Positions 1-7,482 are shown, counted from the stretch's first letter. The stretch is DNA of 9,573 nucleotides from an uncultured Porphyromonadaceae bacterium (GCA_900546835.1 UREH01000090.1:1-9573), one strand, 5' to 3'. Translations and numbers: made by a program. The notes: generated from the letters alone by a model not told the origin.

Positions 1-253
1 ACACTGCCGCTCCAAGACGCCGCAGCTTTGCAGCCGCCTCGCCTGCTTTTCTCAGAGCGCCTGCCATCCGGACGGAAACGACAGCAGGGGGATTCCGAGG
101 AGGTGGGATGGGATGCGCCATTGACCGATAGGGACCTGGCAACAGCCCGCAGTCGGTCAATTGAGGGGGATAGAATAGACTCAGAAAATATATAAAAATT
201 TTTTTCGGGTGACATACGATTTATGCGGATTTTTTAAAACGGGGGGAATTTTG
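1..253. other. Left flank, no confident gene
   Basis: No gene can be named here. Plus frame 1 is open from the window edge to a TAA at 193-195 (64 codons, Arg- and Asp-rich, no recognisable domain). A minus-strand reading from an ATG at 119-117 runs off the left edge as an Ala/Arg/Lys-rich peptide. Either could be the end of a neighbouring gene, or chance. A 9-bp inverted repeat (120-128 with 153-161, 24-base loop) and an A5T7 tract (195-206) lie between this and metG and could mark the end of an upstream transcript, although the T tract is too far from the stem for a standard terminator. Confidence 0.4.
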
Positions 254-261
254 TAATTTTG
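231..261 (+). promoter_or_regulatory. Probable metG promoter (Bacteroidetes -33/-7 type)
   Basis: TAATTTTG at 254-261 is an exact match to the Bacteroidetes -7 element TAnnTTTG. A T-run at 231-235 lies 19 bases upstream, where the -33 TTTG is expected, but lacks the G. Transcription would start near 268, giving a leader of about 65 bases that carries the 271-303 hairpin. This is a motif match only. Confidence 0.6.
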
Positions 262-270
262 CGGATTAAA

Positions 271-303
271 TGCCGAAAAAGGCGCATCCCTGCGCCTTCG
301 GCA
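271..303 (+). promoter_or_regulatory. metG leader hairpin
   Basis: A strong stem-loop sits in the predicted 5' leader. The outer stem is TGCCGAA (271-277) with TTCGGCA (297-303). A 3-base A bulge (278-280) separates it from the inner stem GGCGCA (281-286) with TGCGCC (291-296), and the loop is TCCC. No T tract follows on the plus strand, so it is not an ordinary terminator. It may protect the 5' end of the mRNA or modulate metG expression; nothing resembles a T-box or a known SAM riboswitch. Confidence 0.55.
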
Positions 304-334
304 CACTGACTTGATTTATAATTTGCAGACTGAT

Positions 335-2377
335 ATGACGAAGAACTTCAAACGTACGCTCGTTACGACCGCCCTCCCCTATGCAAACGGCCCTGTTCAC
401 ATCGGCCATCTGGCCGGCGTATATGTGCCCGCCGACATCTATACCCGCTTTCTGCGCCTGCGCGGCGAGGATGTGGTGATGATCGGAGGCTCCGACGAGC
501 ATGGTGTGCCCATCACGATCAAGGCTAAAAAAGAGGGGGTGACACCCCAGGATATCGTTGACCGCTATCACAAAATCATCAAGGATTCGTTTGAAGGTCT
601 CGGCATCAGTTTCGACATCTATTCGCGCACCACTTCCTCCATCCACGAGGCCACGGCGTCGGAGTTCTTCCGCCGGCTGTACGACAACGGGCAGTTCGTG
701 GAGAAGACGTCGATGCAGCTTTTCGACGAGAAGGCCAACCAGTTTCTGGCAGACCGCTACGTGACGGGCGAATGCCCCCACTGCCACAATCTGAACGCCT
801 ACGGCGACCAGTGTGAGGCGTGCGGCTCGTCGCTCAACGCCACCGACCTGATCAACCCCAAGAGCGCCATCACGGGCAACACGCCGGTGCTGAAGGAGAC
901 GAAGCACTGGTATCTGCCGCTCGACCGCTGGGAGGGCGCGCTGAGCCGCTGGATTCTCGAAGGACACAAGGAATGGAAAACGAACGTCTACGGCCAGTGC
1001 AAGTCGTGGATCGACCTGGGGCTACAGCCCCGCGCCGTGAGCCGTGACCTCGACTGGGGCGTACCCGTTCCGGTGGAAGGGGCCGACGGCAAGGTGCTCT
1101 ACGTATGGTTCGACGCCCCGATCGGCTATATCTCCAACACCAAGGAGCTGCTGCCCGACTCGTGGGAGAAATACTGGAAGAACCCCGAGACCCGCATCAT
1201 AAACTTCATCGGCAAGGACAACATAGTGTTCCACTGCATCATCTTCCCGGCGATGCTCATGGCCTACGGCGACGGCTTCCAACTGCCCGACAACGTGCCG
1301 GCGATGGAGTTTCTCAACCTCGAGGGCGACAAAATCTCTACCTCGCGCAACTGGGCCATCTGGCTCCACGAGTATCTGCAGGATTTCCCCGGCAAGCAAG
1401 ACGTATTGCGCTACGTGCTGACGGCCAACGCCCCCGAGACGAAAGACAACGATTTCACCTGGCGCGACTTCCAGAACCGCAACAATTCGGAGCTTGTGGC
1501 CATATTCGGCAACTTCGTGAACCGCGCCGTGGTTCTCACCCACAAATATTTTGACGGCACGGTGCCGGCCGCCGGCACCCTCGAGGAGGCCGACAAGGCC
1601 GCACTGGCTGAAATCGCCGATACCTGCGGCCGCCTGACCGAAAACCTCGAGAACTTCCACTTCCGCGAGGCTCTGAAGGAGGCGATGAACATTGCCCGCA
1701 CAGGCAACCGCTACCTGCAGGAGACCGAGCCATGGAAGGTGGCCAAGACCGACATGGCCCGCACGGCCACCATACTCAACACGGCCCTGCAGATCTGCGC
1801 CAACCTGGCTATCGCCTTCGAGCCGTTCCTCCCCTTCACGGCCGAAAAACTGAGCCGGATGCTCGGTCTGACCGGCCTGAAATGGGCCGACCTTGGCCGC
1901 GCCGGCCTCATCGCCGCCGGGAGCACCATCGGACAGCCCGAACTGCTCTTCGAAAAGATTGAGGACGACACCATCCAGGCGCAGCTCGACCGCCTGGCCC
2001 GCATAAAAGAGGAGAACAAGCTCAACAGCTGGAAACCCGCGCCGCAGCTCCCCGACGTGGCTTTCGACGATTTCCTCAAGACCGATATCCGCGTAGGCAC
2101 CGTGAAGGAATGCAAACGCGTGCCCAAGGCCGACAAACTCCTTCAGTTCCTCATCGACGACGGAATGGGCGACCGCACCATAGTGAGCGGAATCGCCAAA
2201 TACTACAAGCCGGAGGATCTGGTAGGCAAGCAGGTATGCTTCGTGGCCAATTTCGCTCCGCGCAAGCTCAAGGGTGTCGAGAGCCAGGGAATGATTCTCT
2301 CGGCCGAGAACCCCGACGGCTCGCTGACTGTGATTGGCCCGACAGGCGCCGTTCAGCCCGGAGCGCAGGTAAAATAG
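335..2377 (+). CDS. metG: Methionyl-tRNA synthetase
   Basis: This cytoplasmic class I aminoacyl-tRNA synthetase charges tRNA-Met and initiator tRNA with methionine using ATP. At 680 aa it has the usual length for Bacteroidales MetG. The HIGH signature is at residues 22-25 and the KMSKS-loop equivalent reads KISTS at 333-337. A four-cysteine zinc knuckle (C147, C150, C160, C163) lies in the connective-peptide region. The WFDAPIGY and FIGKDN segments typical of MetG are intact. A C-terminal OB-fold tRNA-binding domain, which promotes dimerisation in this family, starts near residue 577 ([10 protein letters not shown]). I chose ATG 335 over an in-frame TTG at 311 because family members begin just a few residues before the conserved [14 protein letters not shown] segment. 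It appears to be transcribed alone from the 254-261 promoter. No frameshift or missing catalytic residue is seen. Confidence 0.98.
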   Translation: MTKNFKRTLVTTALPYANGPVHIGHLAGVYVPADIYTRFLRLRGEDVVMIGGSDEHGVPITIKAKKEGVTPQDIVDRYHKIIKDSFEGLGISFDIYSRTTSSIHEATASEFFRRLYDNGQFVEKTSMQLFDEKANQFLADRYVTGECPHCHNLNAYGDQCEACGSSLNATDLINPKSAITGNTPVLKETKHWYLPLDRWEGALSRWILEGHKEWKTNVYGQCKSWIDLGLQPRAVSRDLDWGVPVPVEGADGKVLYVWFDAPIGYISNTKELLPDSWEKYWKNPETRIINFIGKDNIVFHCIIFPAMLMAYGDGFQLPDNVPAMEFLNLEGDKISTSRNWAIWLHEYLQDFPGKQDVLRYVLTANAPETKDNDFTWRDFQNRNNSELVAIFGNFVNRAVVLTHKYFDGTVPAAGTLEEADKAALAEIADTCGRLTENLENFHFREALKEAMNIARTGNRYLQETEPWKVAKTDMARTATILNTALQICANLAIAFEPFLPFTAEKLSRMLGLTGLKWADLGRAGLIAAGSTIGQPELLFEKIEDDTIQAQLDRLARIKEENKLNSWKPAPQLPDVAFDDFLKTDIRVGTVKECKRVPKADKLLQFLIDDGMGDRTIVSGIAKYYKPEDLVGKQVCFVANFAPRKLKGVESQGMILSAENPDGSLTVIGPTGAVQPGAQVK

Positions 2378-2401
2378 CGCCTCCAAAGGATATGAGACCC
2401 G

Positions 2402-2455
2402 TAGGCCGTATAAGTCTATAAGATAAGCCCTATAGGGCCTATAGTTCCCATATAA
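2402..2455. repeat. Degenerate CTATAG-type intergenic micro-repeats
   Basis: The metG-asparaginase spacer contains several imperfect units of about 9-12 bases with a CTATA/GTATA core, such as GTCTATAAGA, GCCCTATAG, GGCCTATAG and TTCCCATATAA. GCCCTATAGGGC (2427-2438) is a perfect 12-base palindrome. TAGGCC (2402-2407) can pair with GGCCTA (2436-2441). No coding potential is apparent, and no clear promoter for the next gene is visible. The tract may be a low-complexity intergenic repeat or a weak processing or termination region. Confidence 0.45.
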
Positions 2456-2494
2456 TTCACGGATTCAAGTTTCTGATTTTTTGTAGTATTGGAA

Positions 2495-3535
2495 ATGAGC
2501 GAAAAACGTCCGCGCATCCTTATAATCTATACCGGCGGTACAATAGGAATGATCGAGGACCCGGCCACGGGCACCCTCAAGCCATTCGATTTCAACCACC
2601 TTATAGACAACGTGCCCAAAATCCGCATGCTCGACTACGACATTGAACACATACAGTTCAAGCATCCCATCGACTCATCCGACATCAATCCGGCTCACTG
2701 GGAGCAGATCGCGAGGCATATCGGGCAGAACTACGAGAAGTTCGACGGATTCGTGGTACTCCACGGCACAGACACCATGGCCTTCACGGCCTCGGCGCTC
2801 AGCTTCATGCTCGAAAATCTCAGCAAGCCCGTGATAATCACCGGCTCGCAGCTCCCCATCGGCGAGGTGCGCACCGACGGCGAGGAAAACCTCATCACAG
2901 CCCTCCAGATAGCCGCCGAGCGCGACCCGGTCAACGGCCAACCGATGGTGCAGGAGGTTGCCATACTTTTCGAGAATTATCTGTGGCGCGGCAACCGGTC
3001 GACCAAGATGAGCGCCGACAATTTCAATGCCTTCAAGAGCAACAACTACCCCTCTCTGGCAAAAATCGGTCTGTCGATCCACTACAATCACGACGCGCTC
3101 TGGCGCGTGCGCGACAAGCGTCCGCTTATTCTCCACACGGGGATGAAATCTACCGTAATAGTAGTGTATGTGCATCCGGGCATCACTGAGGCATCGCTGC
3201 GCCAGCAGCTGGCCACGCCGGGCACACAGGGTGTGATTCTCCTGACCTACGGCGCCGGCAACGCTCCTACGGAGGATTGGTTCCAGCAGGCGGTGAAAGA
3301 TGCGGTGGAAAGCGGCAAAGTGGTAATCAACGTGACGCAGTGCCCCAACGGAAGCGTGCATCAGAAGCGCTACTATACAGGCAATATCCTGGAGCGCGCA
3401 GGGGTGATTTCAGGCCACGACCTCACCACCGAGGCCGCCCTCACAAAGCTTATGTTTCTTTTCGGCACGGGGATTTCCGCCGGCCAGGTGGCCCGCAGCA
3501 TGAAGCATCCGCTCTGCGGCGAGATGACAATCTGA
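2495..3535 (+). CDS. ansA: L-asparaginase, type I (cytoplasmic)
   Basis: This enzyme hydrolyses L-asparagine to aspartate and ammonia. At 346 aa without a signal peptide it fits the cytoplasmic type I family. The N-terminal TGGTIGM segment supplies the nucleophilic Thr16. The second signature HGTDTMAFTASAL (from H90) supplies Thr92 and Asp93. Lys171 in GNRSTKM completes the expected catalytic set. TYGAGNAP and the downstream NVTQCPNGSV segment also match the family. ATG 2495 is preferred to the in-frame TTG at 2489. It follows metG on the same strand after a 117-base repeat-containing spacer, so co-transcription is possible but not shown. A family member could act on other substrates (glutaminase side activity, aspartyl-tRNA-linked amidase relatives), but the gene lacks the insertions of GatD. 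Confidence 0.95.
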   Translation: MSEKRPRILIIYTGGTIGMIEDPATGTLKPFDFNHLIDNVPKIRMLDYDIEHIQFKHPIDSSDINPAHWEQIARHIGQNYEKFDGFVVLHGTDTMAFTASALSFMLENLSKPVIITGSQLPIGEVRTDGEENLITALQIAAERDPVNGQPMVQEVAILFENYLWRGNRSTKMSADNFNAFKSNNYPSLAKIGLSIHYNHDALWRVRDKRPLILHTGMKSTVIVVYVHPGITEASLRQQLATPGTQGVILLTYGAGNAPTEDWFQQAVKDAVESGKVVINVTQCPNGSVHQKRYYTGNILERAGVISGHDLTTEAALTKLMFLFGTGISAGQVARSMKHPLCGEMTI

Positions 3536-3562
3536 CCCGACTGCCGCGACACCGGCACCCTC

Positions 3563-3871
3563 TTAATCGAGGCCCCGGCGCTTTGGATTGGCGGGAAACC
3601 ATCCCTTGGCCACTCGCTCGCGTTGCTCGAAAATCTCCTTGATGGTCCAGAACGACGAGAAAGCAAGCACTCCAAGAAGAGTCTGCCATATAATTGCCTC
3701 GACAAACAGCGACGCCACCACCGCCGCAACGCCCAGAACGAGGAACCACCACCAGCAGCGGGTGCCGAACCAATAATAGAATTTCACTACCACAGGGTGA
3801 AAAATGCCGATTATCAGGAATGTGGCCATGCCAAGGAGCAGGCCGGTGAAATGCAGTCCGGAGAAATCCAT
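3563..3871 (-). CDS. DUF4491 family small membrane protein
   Basis: The protein is 102 aa with about three hydrophobic segments (residues 7-27, 38-57 and 59-77), so it should lie in the inner membrane. The Trp-rich KFYYWFGTRCWWWF stretch (30-43) and the C-terminal FWTIKEIFEQRERVAKGWFP motif (74-93), followed by a basic tail, are what I recognise as DUF4491, a family of unknown function found in Bacteroidales and some Firmicutes. It is the last gene of a minus-strand run, 34 bases after the muramidase-like gene, and it converges with the asparaginase gene (27-base gap). A hairpin overlapping the preceding stop codon could reduce read-through into it. The function is unknown and I assign none. 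Confidence 0.88.
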   Translation of the reverse strand: MDFSGLHFTGLLLGMATFLIIGIFHPVVVKFYYWFGTRCWWWFLVLGVAAVVASLFVEAIIWQTLLGVLAFSSFWTIKEIFEQRERVAKGWFPANPKRRGLD

Positions 3872-3895
3872 CGGATATTACTTTAATTTACAACA

Positions 3896-3922
3896 AGGAG
3901 GAGCGCTATCTGCGCGCCTCCT
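3896..3922 (-). terminator. Stem-loop over the muramidase stop codon
   Basis: AGGAGG (3896-3901) pairs with CCTCCT (3917-3922). After one A-G mismatch, GCGC (3903-3906) pairs with GCGC (3912-3915) around the 5-base loop TATCT. On the minus strand the structure overlaps the end of the muramidase-like CDS and precedes the DUF4491 gene, but is followed by only a weak T-rich stretch. It may be a partial terminator or an mRNA 3'-end stabiliser rather than a full stop. Confidence 0.4.
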
Positions 3923-4850
3923 GATTTTTATATTTGCGGTAGGCCGAAGCCAGACGTGTATGATAGCCTCGCGCCTTGGCCTTGGGCCCGTTGTAGCGCA
4001 GTGCAAACTTAAGCCACTGATGCTGCCGTATAGGTTCGACCAGACCGTTGCTCTCAATGAAGCGGGCGAACAGTTCAAGCTGGTCGCGCTCGGAGCGGCC
4101 CATGAGAGCGACGAATTCCTCTATATTGTCGCACCCGCATTTACGCCAGTTGAACCCTCCGATCTGAAACATCCCCCAGAAACAACTCTCCACGCCAAGG
4201 GGCTTGCAGATTTTCGCGGCGGCCTCCAGACGCGCATACTGTGCACCCTGATAGGAGCCATATTTGGCCCGGTCGGGTTTGCGGAAAATCACCGGGGAGC
4301 TCTTGCGGGCCTTTTCGAGCGACACTCCGCGCCTGCGTGCAAACTGCTGGAACATCGAGAGGTCGAAGTTGATAAGCGGTTTGCCGGGCTTCCAGAAACC
4401 CTTGTGGGAGGGTCCCGCCTCGATATCGACTACGGCCTTGATGGCGGCGGTCTCCACGCCGAGCTCCTCGGCTACGGTGCGGTAGTCGTCGTCGGTGAGA
4501 CGGAGATATCGACTGTCGGTGGCGGTATTGTGGAAATGGAACAATGCTGTATCCGCCCACGCCACAGGGTCGACATCGGGCACTTCCTCAACAATCGTGC
4601 GGAAAGGTAGCTCGACCTCCTCGAGGTCGGTGGTGTCGACGTCGGCTGCCAGCAGGGAGATTGCCGACCGGGCGGGGAGAGCGGCCTGCCGGGATTCCAT
4701 GGTATCGGCCGGAGCGGCCGAAGGAGCGGGATGCGCGGATGCGCGGCGCGTGTCGGCATAAGAAGTGAAAATGCTCCCGGCCAGCAGAAGTGAGGCCGGG
4801 AACATTATGGATAGCGCAGCGCTGATTTTGTGGGAATTACCCATAGGCAT
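3906..4850 (-). CDS. Secreted N-acetylmuramidase-like protein (PF11860-type)
   Basis: This 314-aa protein is probably exported. Residues 7-32 form a basic-hydrophobic signal peptide ending SYA, with no lipobox, followed by a Pro/Ala/Ser-rich linker to about residue 66. The C-terminal 120-307 region matches the N-acetylmuramidase fold (formerly DUF3380) known from phage endolysins. Visible elements are ELGVETAAIKAVVDIEAG with the candidate catalytic Glu144, YGSYQGAQYARLEAAAKI (197-214), FWGMFQIGGFN (224-234), and YNGP (286-289). Such enzymes cleave the glycan strands of peptidoglycan, so a role in cell-wall turnover in the periplasm is inferred. The usual FERH-like segment reads NFDLSMF (161-167) here, so activity is not certain. 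It lies 49 bases downstream of pepD on the same strand. The start could also be Met3. No phage genes are nearby, which argues for a resident housekeeping hydrolase. Confidence 0.82.
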   Translation of the reverse strand: MPMGNSHKISAALSIMFPASLLLAGSIFTSYADTRRASAHPAPSAAPADTMESRQAALPARSAISLLAADVDTTDLEEVELPFRTIVEEVPDVDPVAWADTALFHFHNTATDSRYLRLTDDDYRTVAEELGVETAAIKAVVDIEAGPSHKGFWKPGKPLINFDLSMFQQFARRRGVSLEKARKSSPVIFRKPDRAKYGSYQGAQYARLEAAAKICKPLGVESCFWGMFQIGGFNWRKCGCDNIEEFVALMGRSERDQLELFARFIESNGLVEPIRQHQWLKFALRYNGPKAKARGYHTRLASAYRKYKNQEARR

Positions 4851-4899
4851 CAGTGGTTAGGTTTAAGGTGGAGAAAGAAAGGAGAAGGTTGGCGACCGC

Positions 4900-6360
4900 T
4901 TATTTGCGGAGGTCGGCCACCTTCTCGATAGTGCGGCGGAGCTGACCCCAGAAGCGCTCTACGGCGGGAATATGCATGCGTTCGGAGGGAGAATGCACGT
5001 CGCGCAGCGTCGGACCGAACGACACCATGTCGAGGCCGGGATAGTTCTGCTGGAAGAGCGAGCACTCCAGGCCGGCGTGGATTGCCTTGATGGCGGGACG
5101 CTTGCCGTAAAGCTCCTCGTAAGCATCGGAAGCCAGACGCATCACGGTGGAATCGAGGTTGGGCGTCCATGCGGGGTAGCCTTCGCCATGCTCTACGGTA
5201 GCGCCGGCGAGAGTGAATACGGCCTCTACCTGGTCGGCGATGTCGAATTTACGCGAATCGACGCTGGAGCGCTGGGAAGTGGTGACGAGGATGCGACCGC
5301 CGTCGGCCATCTTGACGGATGCGAGGTTGGTGGAGGTCTCTACGAGGCCTTCGATGTCGCGGCTCATGGAAATCACTCCGTGGGGGGCGCAGTAGAGCGC
5401 GAGGATGAGATTGCGCGAGGTGGCGCTGTCGACGGTGAAATCGGGCTTGTCGACGCTGTCGAGCGAAAGTTTGAGGGTCGTCTCCAGCCCCTTGTATTCC
5501 TTCTCTATGTCGGCCACATACTGATTGAAGGCGATGCGGACATCCTCCTTCTTAGAGGTGTGGACACCGAAAACCACGTGGGCCGCACGCGGAATGGCGT
5601 TGCGGAGGTTGCCGCCGTCGATTTCGCAGATCTCGACTTCGCCTTTCTTCATGAGGTTGAAGAGGAAGCGGGCCACGAGCTTGTTGGCATTGGCGCGTCC
5701 GAGATGGATGTCGCCTCCGGAGTGGCCTCCGAGGCCGTCGCGCACGTCGAACTTGAAATAGTGGAAGTCGGCCGGGGCGAAAGAGCGGCTGTAGTGGAAC
5801 GTAGCCACGGTGTCGATGCCGCCGGCGCAGCCTACGAACACCTCGGCGTCGTCTTCGGAGTCGAGGTTGATGAGCATGGTGCCCGTAAGCTCGCCTTTCT
5901 CAAGATTGTTGGCGCCGGTCATGCCGGTCTCCTCGTCCATGGTGATGAGCACTTCGAGCGGACCATGAACCAGGTCGGGATCGGTAAGAGCGGCCAGAGC
6001 GGCAGCCACGCCGATGCCGTTGTCGGCGCCGAGGGTAGTTCCGTCGGCCCGCACCCACTCGCCGTCGACGATGGTATGGATTGGAGTGGTGGTGAAGTCG
6101 AAACTCTTGTCGTTGCTCTCGCATACCATATCCATGTGGCCCTGGAGGATGAGCGTGGGAGCGTTCTCATGGCCGGGAGTGGCGGGTTTGCGGAGAATCA
6201 CGTTGCCGATGCGGTCGGCATGGGCGTCGATGCCGTGGGTTTTGGCATAGTCGAGAATGAACTGACGTATTTTCTCCTCCTTCTTGGAGGGGCGGGGGAT
6301 TTTGGTGATTTCATCGAAAATCCCGAAGACAGCCTTGGGCTGAAGGTCTTTTACTTGCAT
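4900..6360 (-). CDS. pepD: Aminoacyl-histidine dipeptidase / cytosol non-specific dipeptidase (M20 family)
   Basis: This cytoplasmic dinuclear zinc peptidase hydrolyses Xaa-His (carnosine-like) and many other dipeptides, and takes part in peptide catabolism. It is 486 aa, matching the usual PepD length. Metal and catalytic residues of the M20 family are visible: His75 and Asp77 in GHMDMV, bridging Asp113 in LGADNGIG, the Glu143-Glu144 pair in MDEETG, Asp167 in NLDSED, and His428 in IHAGLECSLF. The dimerisation (lid) domain lies between roughly residues 200 and 380. It heads a minus-strand run with the muramidase-like and DUF4491 genes (gaps of 49 and 34 bases), so one transcript is plausible. 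Its upstream region is shared with the divergent small-membrane-protein gene. No defects are seen. Confidence 0.96.
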   Translation of the reverse strand: MQVKDLQPKAVFGIFDEITKIPRPSKKEEKIRQFILDYAKTHGIDAHADRIGNVILRKPATPGHENAPTLILQGHMDMVCESNDKSFDFTTTPIHTIVDGEWVRADGTTLGADNGIGVAAALAALTDPDLVHGPLEVLITMDEETGMTGANNLEKGELTGTMLINLDSEDDAEVFVGCAGGIDTVATFHYSRSFAPADFHYFKFDVRDGLGGHSGGDIHLGRANANKLVARFLFNLMKKGEVEICEIDGGNLRNAIPRAAHVVFGVHTSKKEDVRIAFNQYVADIEKEYKGLETTLKLSLDSVDKPDFTVDSATSRNLILALYCAPHGVISMSRDIEGLVETSTNLASVKMADGGRILVTTSQRSSVDSRKFDIADQVEAVFTLAGATVEHGEGYPAWTPNLDSTVMRLASDAYEELYGKRPAIKAIHAGLECSLFQQNYPGLDMVSFGPTLRDVHSPSERMHIPAVERFWGQLRRTIEKVADLRK

Positions 6361-6637
6361 GTTCGGGTGGTGTTATAATGTTTCTGATGTTGCGGATGTA
6401 ACCGATGTGGTTTATGCAATGGGTTGGAGAGCGTTTAAAATAAGTTTGAGAATGGAAAAATCTGTTAAAAGATATGGTTTCTCACCCCCTAAGTTACAAA
6501 ATAAAATTTACTTATGGCGAAAAATCAAGCTATGTTTCCTATATTTGCGCAGTCAACGCGGCGGAGAGCCTGCCTTTTCCTCCGCATAAGGAAGAAAACA
6601 GACCATACAATTATCCCTCGTTCCGAGCCCCGTGCAT
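6361..6637. promoter_or_regulatory. Divergent intergenic region between pepD and the plus-strand envelope genes
   Basis: This AT-rich region separates two divergent transcripts. On the minus strand a near-match to the Bacteroidetes -7 box, TTATTTTG (6504-6497), is preceded by CTTG (6529-6526) at 21 bases and could drive pepD with a leader of about 130 bases. On the plus strand an exact -7 box is annotated separately at 6540-6547. Closer to pepD, GATGT occurs three times with a 9-base period (6386, 6395, 6404); its meaning is unknown. Confidence 0.4.
6513..6547 (+). promoter_or_regulatory. Probable promoter for the small membrane protein and OmpH-like genes
   Basis: TATATTTG at 6540-6547 matches TAnnTTTG exactly. 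The -33 element is poor; TATG at 6513-6516 is the best nearby candidate, with an overlong spacer. Transcription would start near 6554 and give a leader of about 85 bases before the ATG at 6638. Confidence 0.5.
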
Positions 6638-6778
6638 ATGAAGCTCATAGCAATATCAATCGGATTGATAGCCCTGGCCGTACTGCTGCTCGGTGTGAAG
6701 GCGCTCTTCGTAAGAGGCGGGAAGTTTCCGGAGGGTCATTCCCACGACCTGAAGGAGATAGCAAGGAAAAAGAAATAA
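6638..6778 (+). CDS. Small single-pass membrane protein (46 aa)
   Basis: This short gene encodes a hydrophobic N-terminal helix (residues 3-24, rich in Ile, Leu, Ala and Val) followed by KALFVRGGKFPEGHSHDL and a basic tail ending RKKK. The helix followed by LFVxGGKFP resembles a family of tiny 'membrane or secreted' proteins I know from Bacteroidales, which usually continue into a Cys-containing GISCA-type tail. That tail is absent here, so this is a shorter variant. The ATG lies about 85 bases after the predicted promoter start, and the stop is 22 bases before the OmpH-like lipoprotein gene, so the two are probably co-transcribed. No function is known. The coding call rests on the composition, the family-like motif and the gene spacing. 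Confidence 0.72.
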   Translation: MKLIAISIGLIALAVLLLGVKALFVRGGKFPEGHSHDLKEIARKKK

Positions 6779-6800
6779 AAAAACAACACCATAAAAACGC

Positions 6801-7439
6801 ATGAAAAAAACAGCCTACGCTGCAGCCGCACTTGCAGCCGTAATGATTTCCGCATGCTCAGGCAACGAAAAGAAAGCCGATGCAGAAAAGACGGAAAAGA
6901 AAACGGTGAAGGTGGAATCCGAGTCGTTTGAACCCACCACCAATATCCGCTACTACAATATGGACTCGGTGATGGCCAACTACGAGCTTGTGAAGACCTT
7001 CAACGAAGCCAATCTGCGCACCATGACCGAGCTTCAGAACGCCCAGCGCTCGCGCGAAGGCGAACTCAACCGCCTTGCGGCCTCGATCCAGCAGAAGATG
7101 CAGAACAACGGCTACCTCTCGGAGGCATCGTACAACGCCGACGTGGCCGAGCTCAACAAAAAACAGCAGGCCGCCCAGAACTACCTCGGTTCGCTCCAGC
7201 AGCGTGCTCAGGAGGACGCCCTGCGCCAGCAGGAGGAGTTTATCGACTCGCTCAACAATTTCCTTGCAGAATATAACAAGACCCGCCACTACGACGCCAT
7301 CCTTCTCTACGCTCCTGGCGAGCTCTTCAACCCTGCGCTCGACATCACCAACGACATAATCGAGGGTCTGAACGCAAAATATAAGAAAGCGAATCCCGCC
7401 AAGGCCGAGGAAACGGCCGACGACGCCAAGAAAAAGTAA
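6801..7439 (+). CDS. OmpH/Skp-like periplasmic lipoprotein
   Basis: This 212-aa protein has a lipoprotein signal peptide with a lipobox ending ISAC (Cys19), followed by a charged Lys/Glu-rich linker (22-40). From about residue 48 it resembles the OmpH/Skp family: an N-terminal strand segment IRYYNMDSVMANYELVKTF, a long Gln/Ala/Glu-rich coiled coil (about 70-160) and a C-terminal strand-helix segment ending DITNDIIEGLNAKY. Skp-type proteins are trimeric periplasmic chaperones that hold unfolded outer-membrane proteins. A similar holdase role is inferred, but the membrane anchor makes it distinct from soluble Skp. A Lys/Ala/Glu-rich tail (196-212) ends the protein. The start is the ATG that directly precedes the signal peptide, in an A-rich context. 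It probably shares a transcript with the 46-aa membrane protein 22 bases upstream. Confidence 0.88.
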   Translation: MKKTAYAAAALAAVMISACSGNEKKADAEKTEKKTVKVESESFEPTTNIRYYNMDSVMANYELVKTFNEANLRTMTELQNAQRSREGELNRLAASIQQKMQNNGYLSEASYNADVAELNKKQQAAQNYLGSLQQRAQEDALRQQEEFIDSLNNFLAEYNKTRHYDAILLYAPGELFNPALDITNDIIEGLNAKYKKANPAKAEETADDAKKK

Positions 7440-7450
7440 GCCGACCTGAA

Positions 7451-7482
7451 GGCCGCTGCTGATGCACCTTCACAGAGCGGCC
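7451..7482 (+). terminator. Weak hairpin after the OmpH-like gene
   Basis: GGCCGCT (7451-7457) pairs perfectly with AGCGGCC (7476-7482) around an 18-base loop, 11 bases after the stop codon. No T tract follows. Further small stems occur to 7559, including AAAATC/GATTTT at 7544-7559. Transcription may end somewhere here, but no textbook intrinsic terminator is visible. Confidence 0.3.

Noticed and set aside
311..334. TTG start extending MetG by 8 residues
   Set aside because: The extension is not expected from the family, and ATG 335 gives the usual N-terminus before the HIGH region.
1022..2386. 454-codon open frame on the minus strand, antisense to metG
   Set aside because: Low-complexity Val/Gly/Glu/His composition, no start context or promoter, and full overlap with a certain metG.
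3929..3936. TATATTTG on the plus strand inside the muramidase-like gene, resembling a -7 box
   Set aside because: There is no -33 element at the right distance and no plus-strand gene follows; it encodes part of a Tyr/Lys-rich stretch on the minus strand.
4972..6378. 468-codon open frame on the plus strand, antisense to pepD
   Set aside because: Its protein is Gly/Val/Glu-rich with no recognisable fold, while the opposite strand encodes an intact M20 dipeptidase with all catalytic residues. Long antisense frames are expected from GC-rich codon use.
6514..6804. 96-codon open frame on the plus strand ending at the OmpH-like start
   Set aside because: It overlaps the predicted promoter and the better-supported 46-aa membrane protein in another frame; the product is Arg/Lys-rich with no domain or membrane segment.
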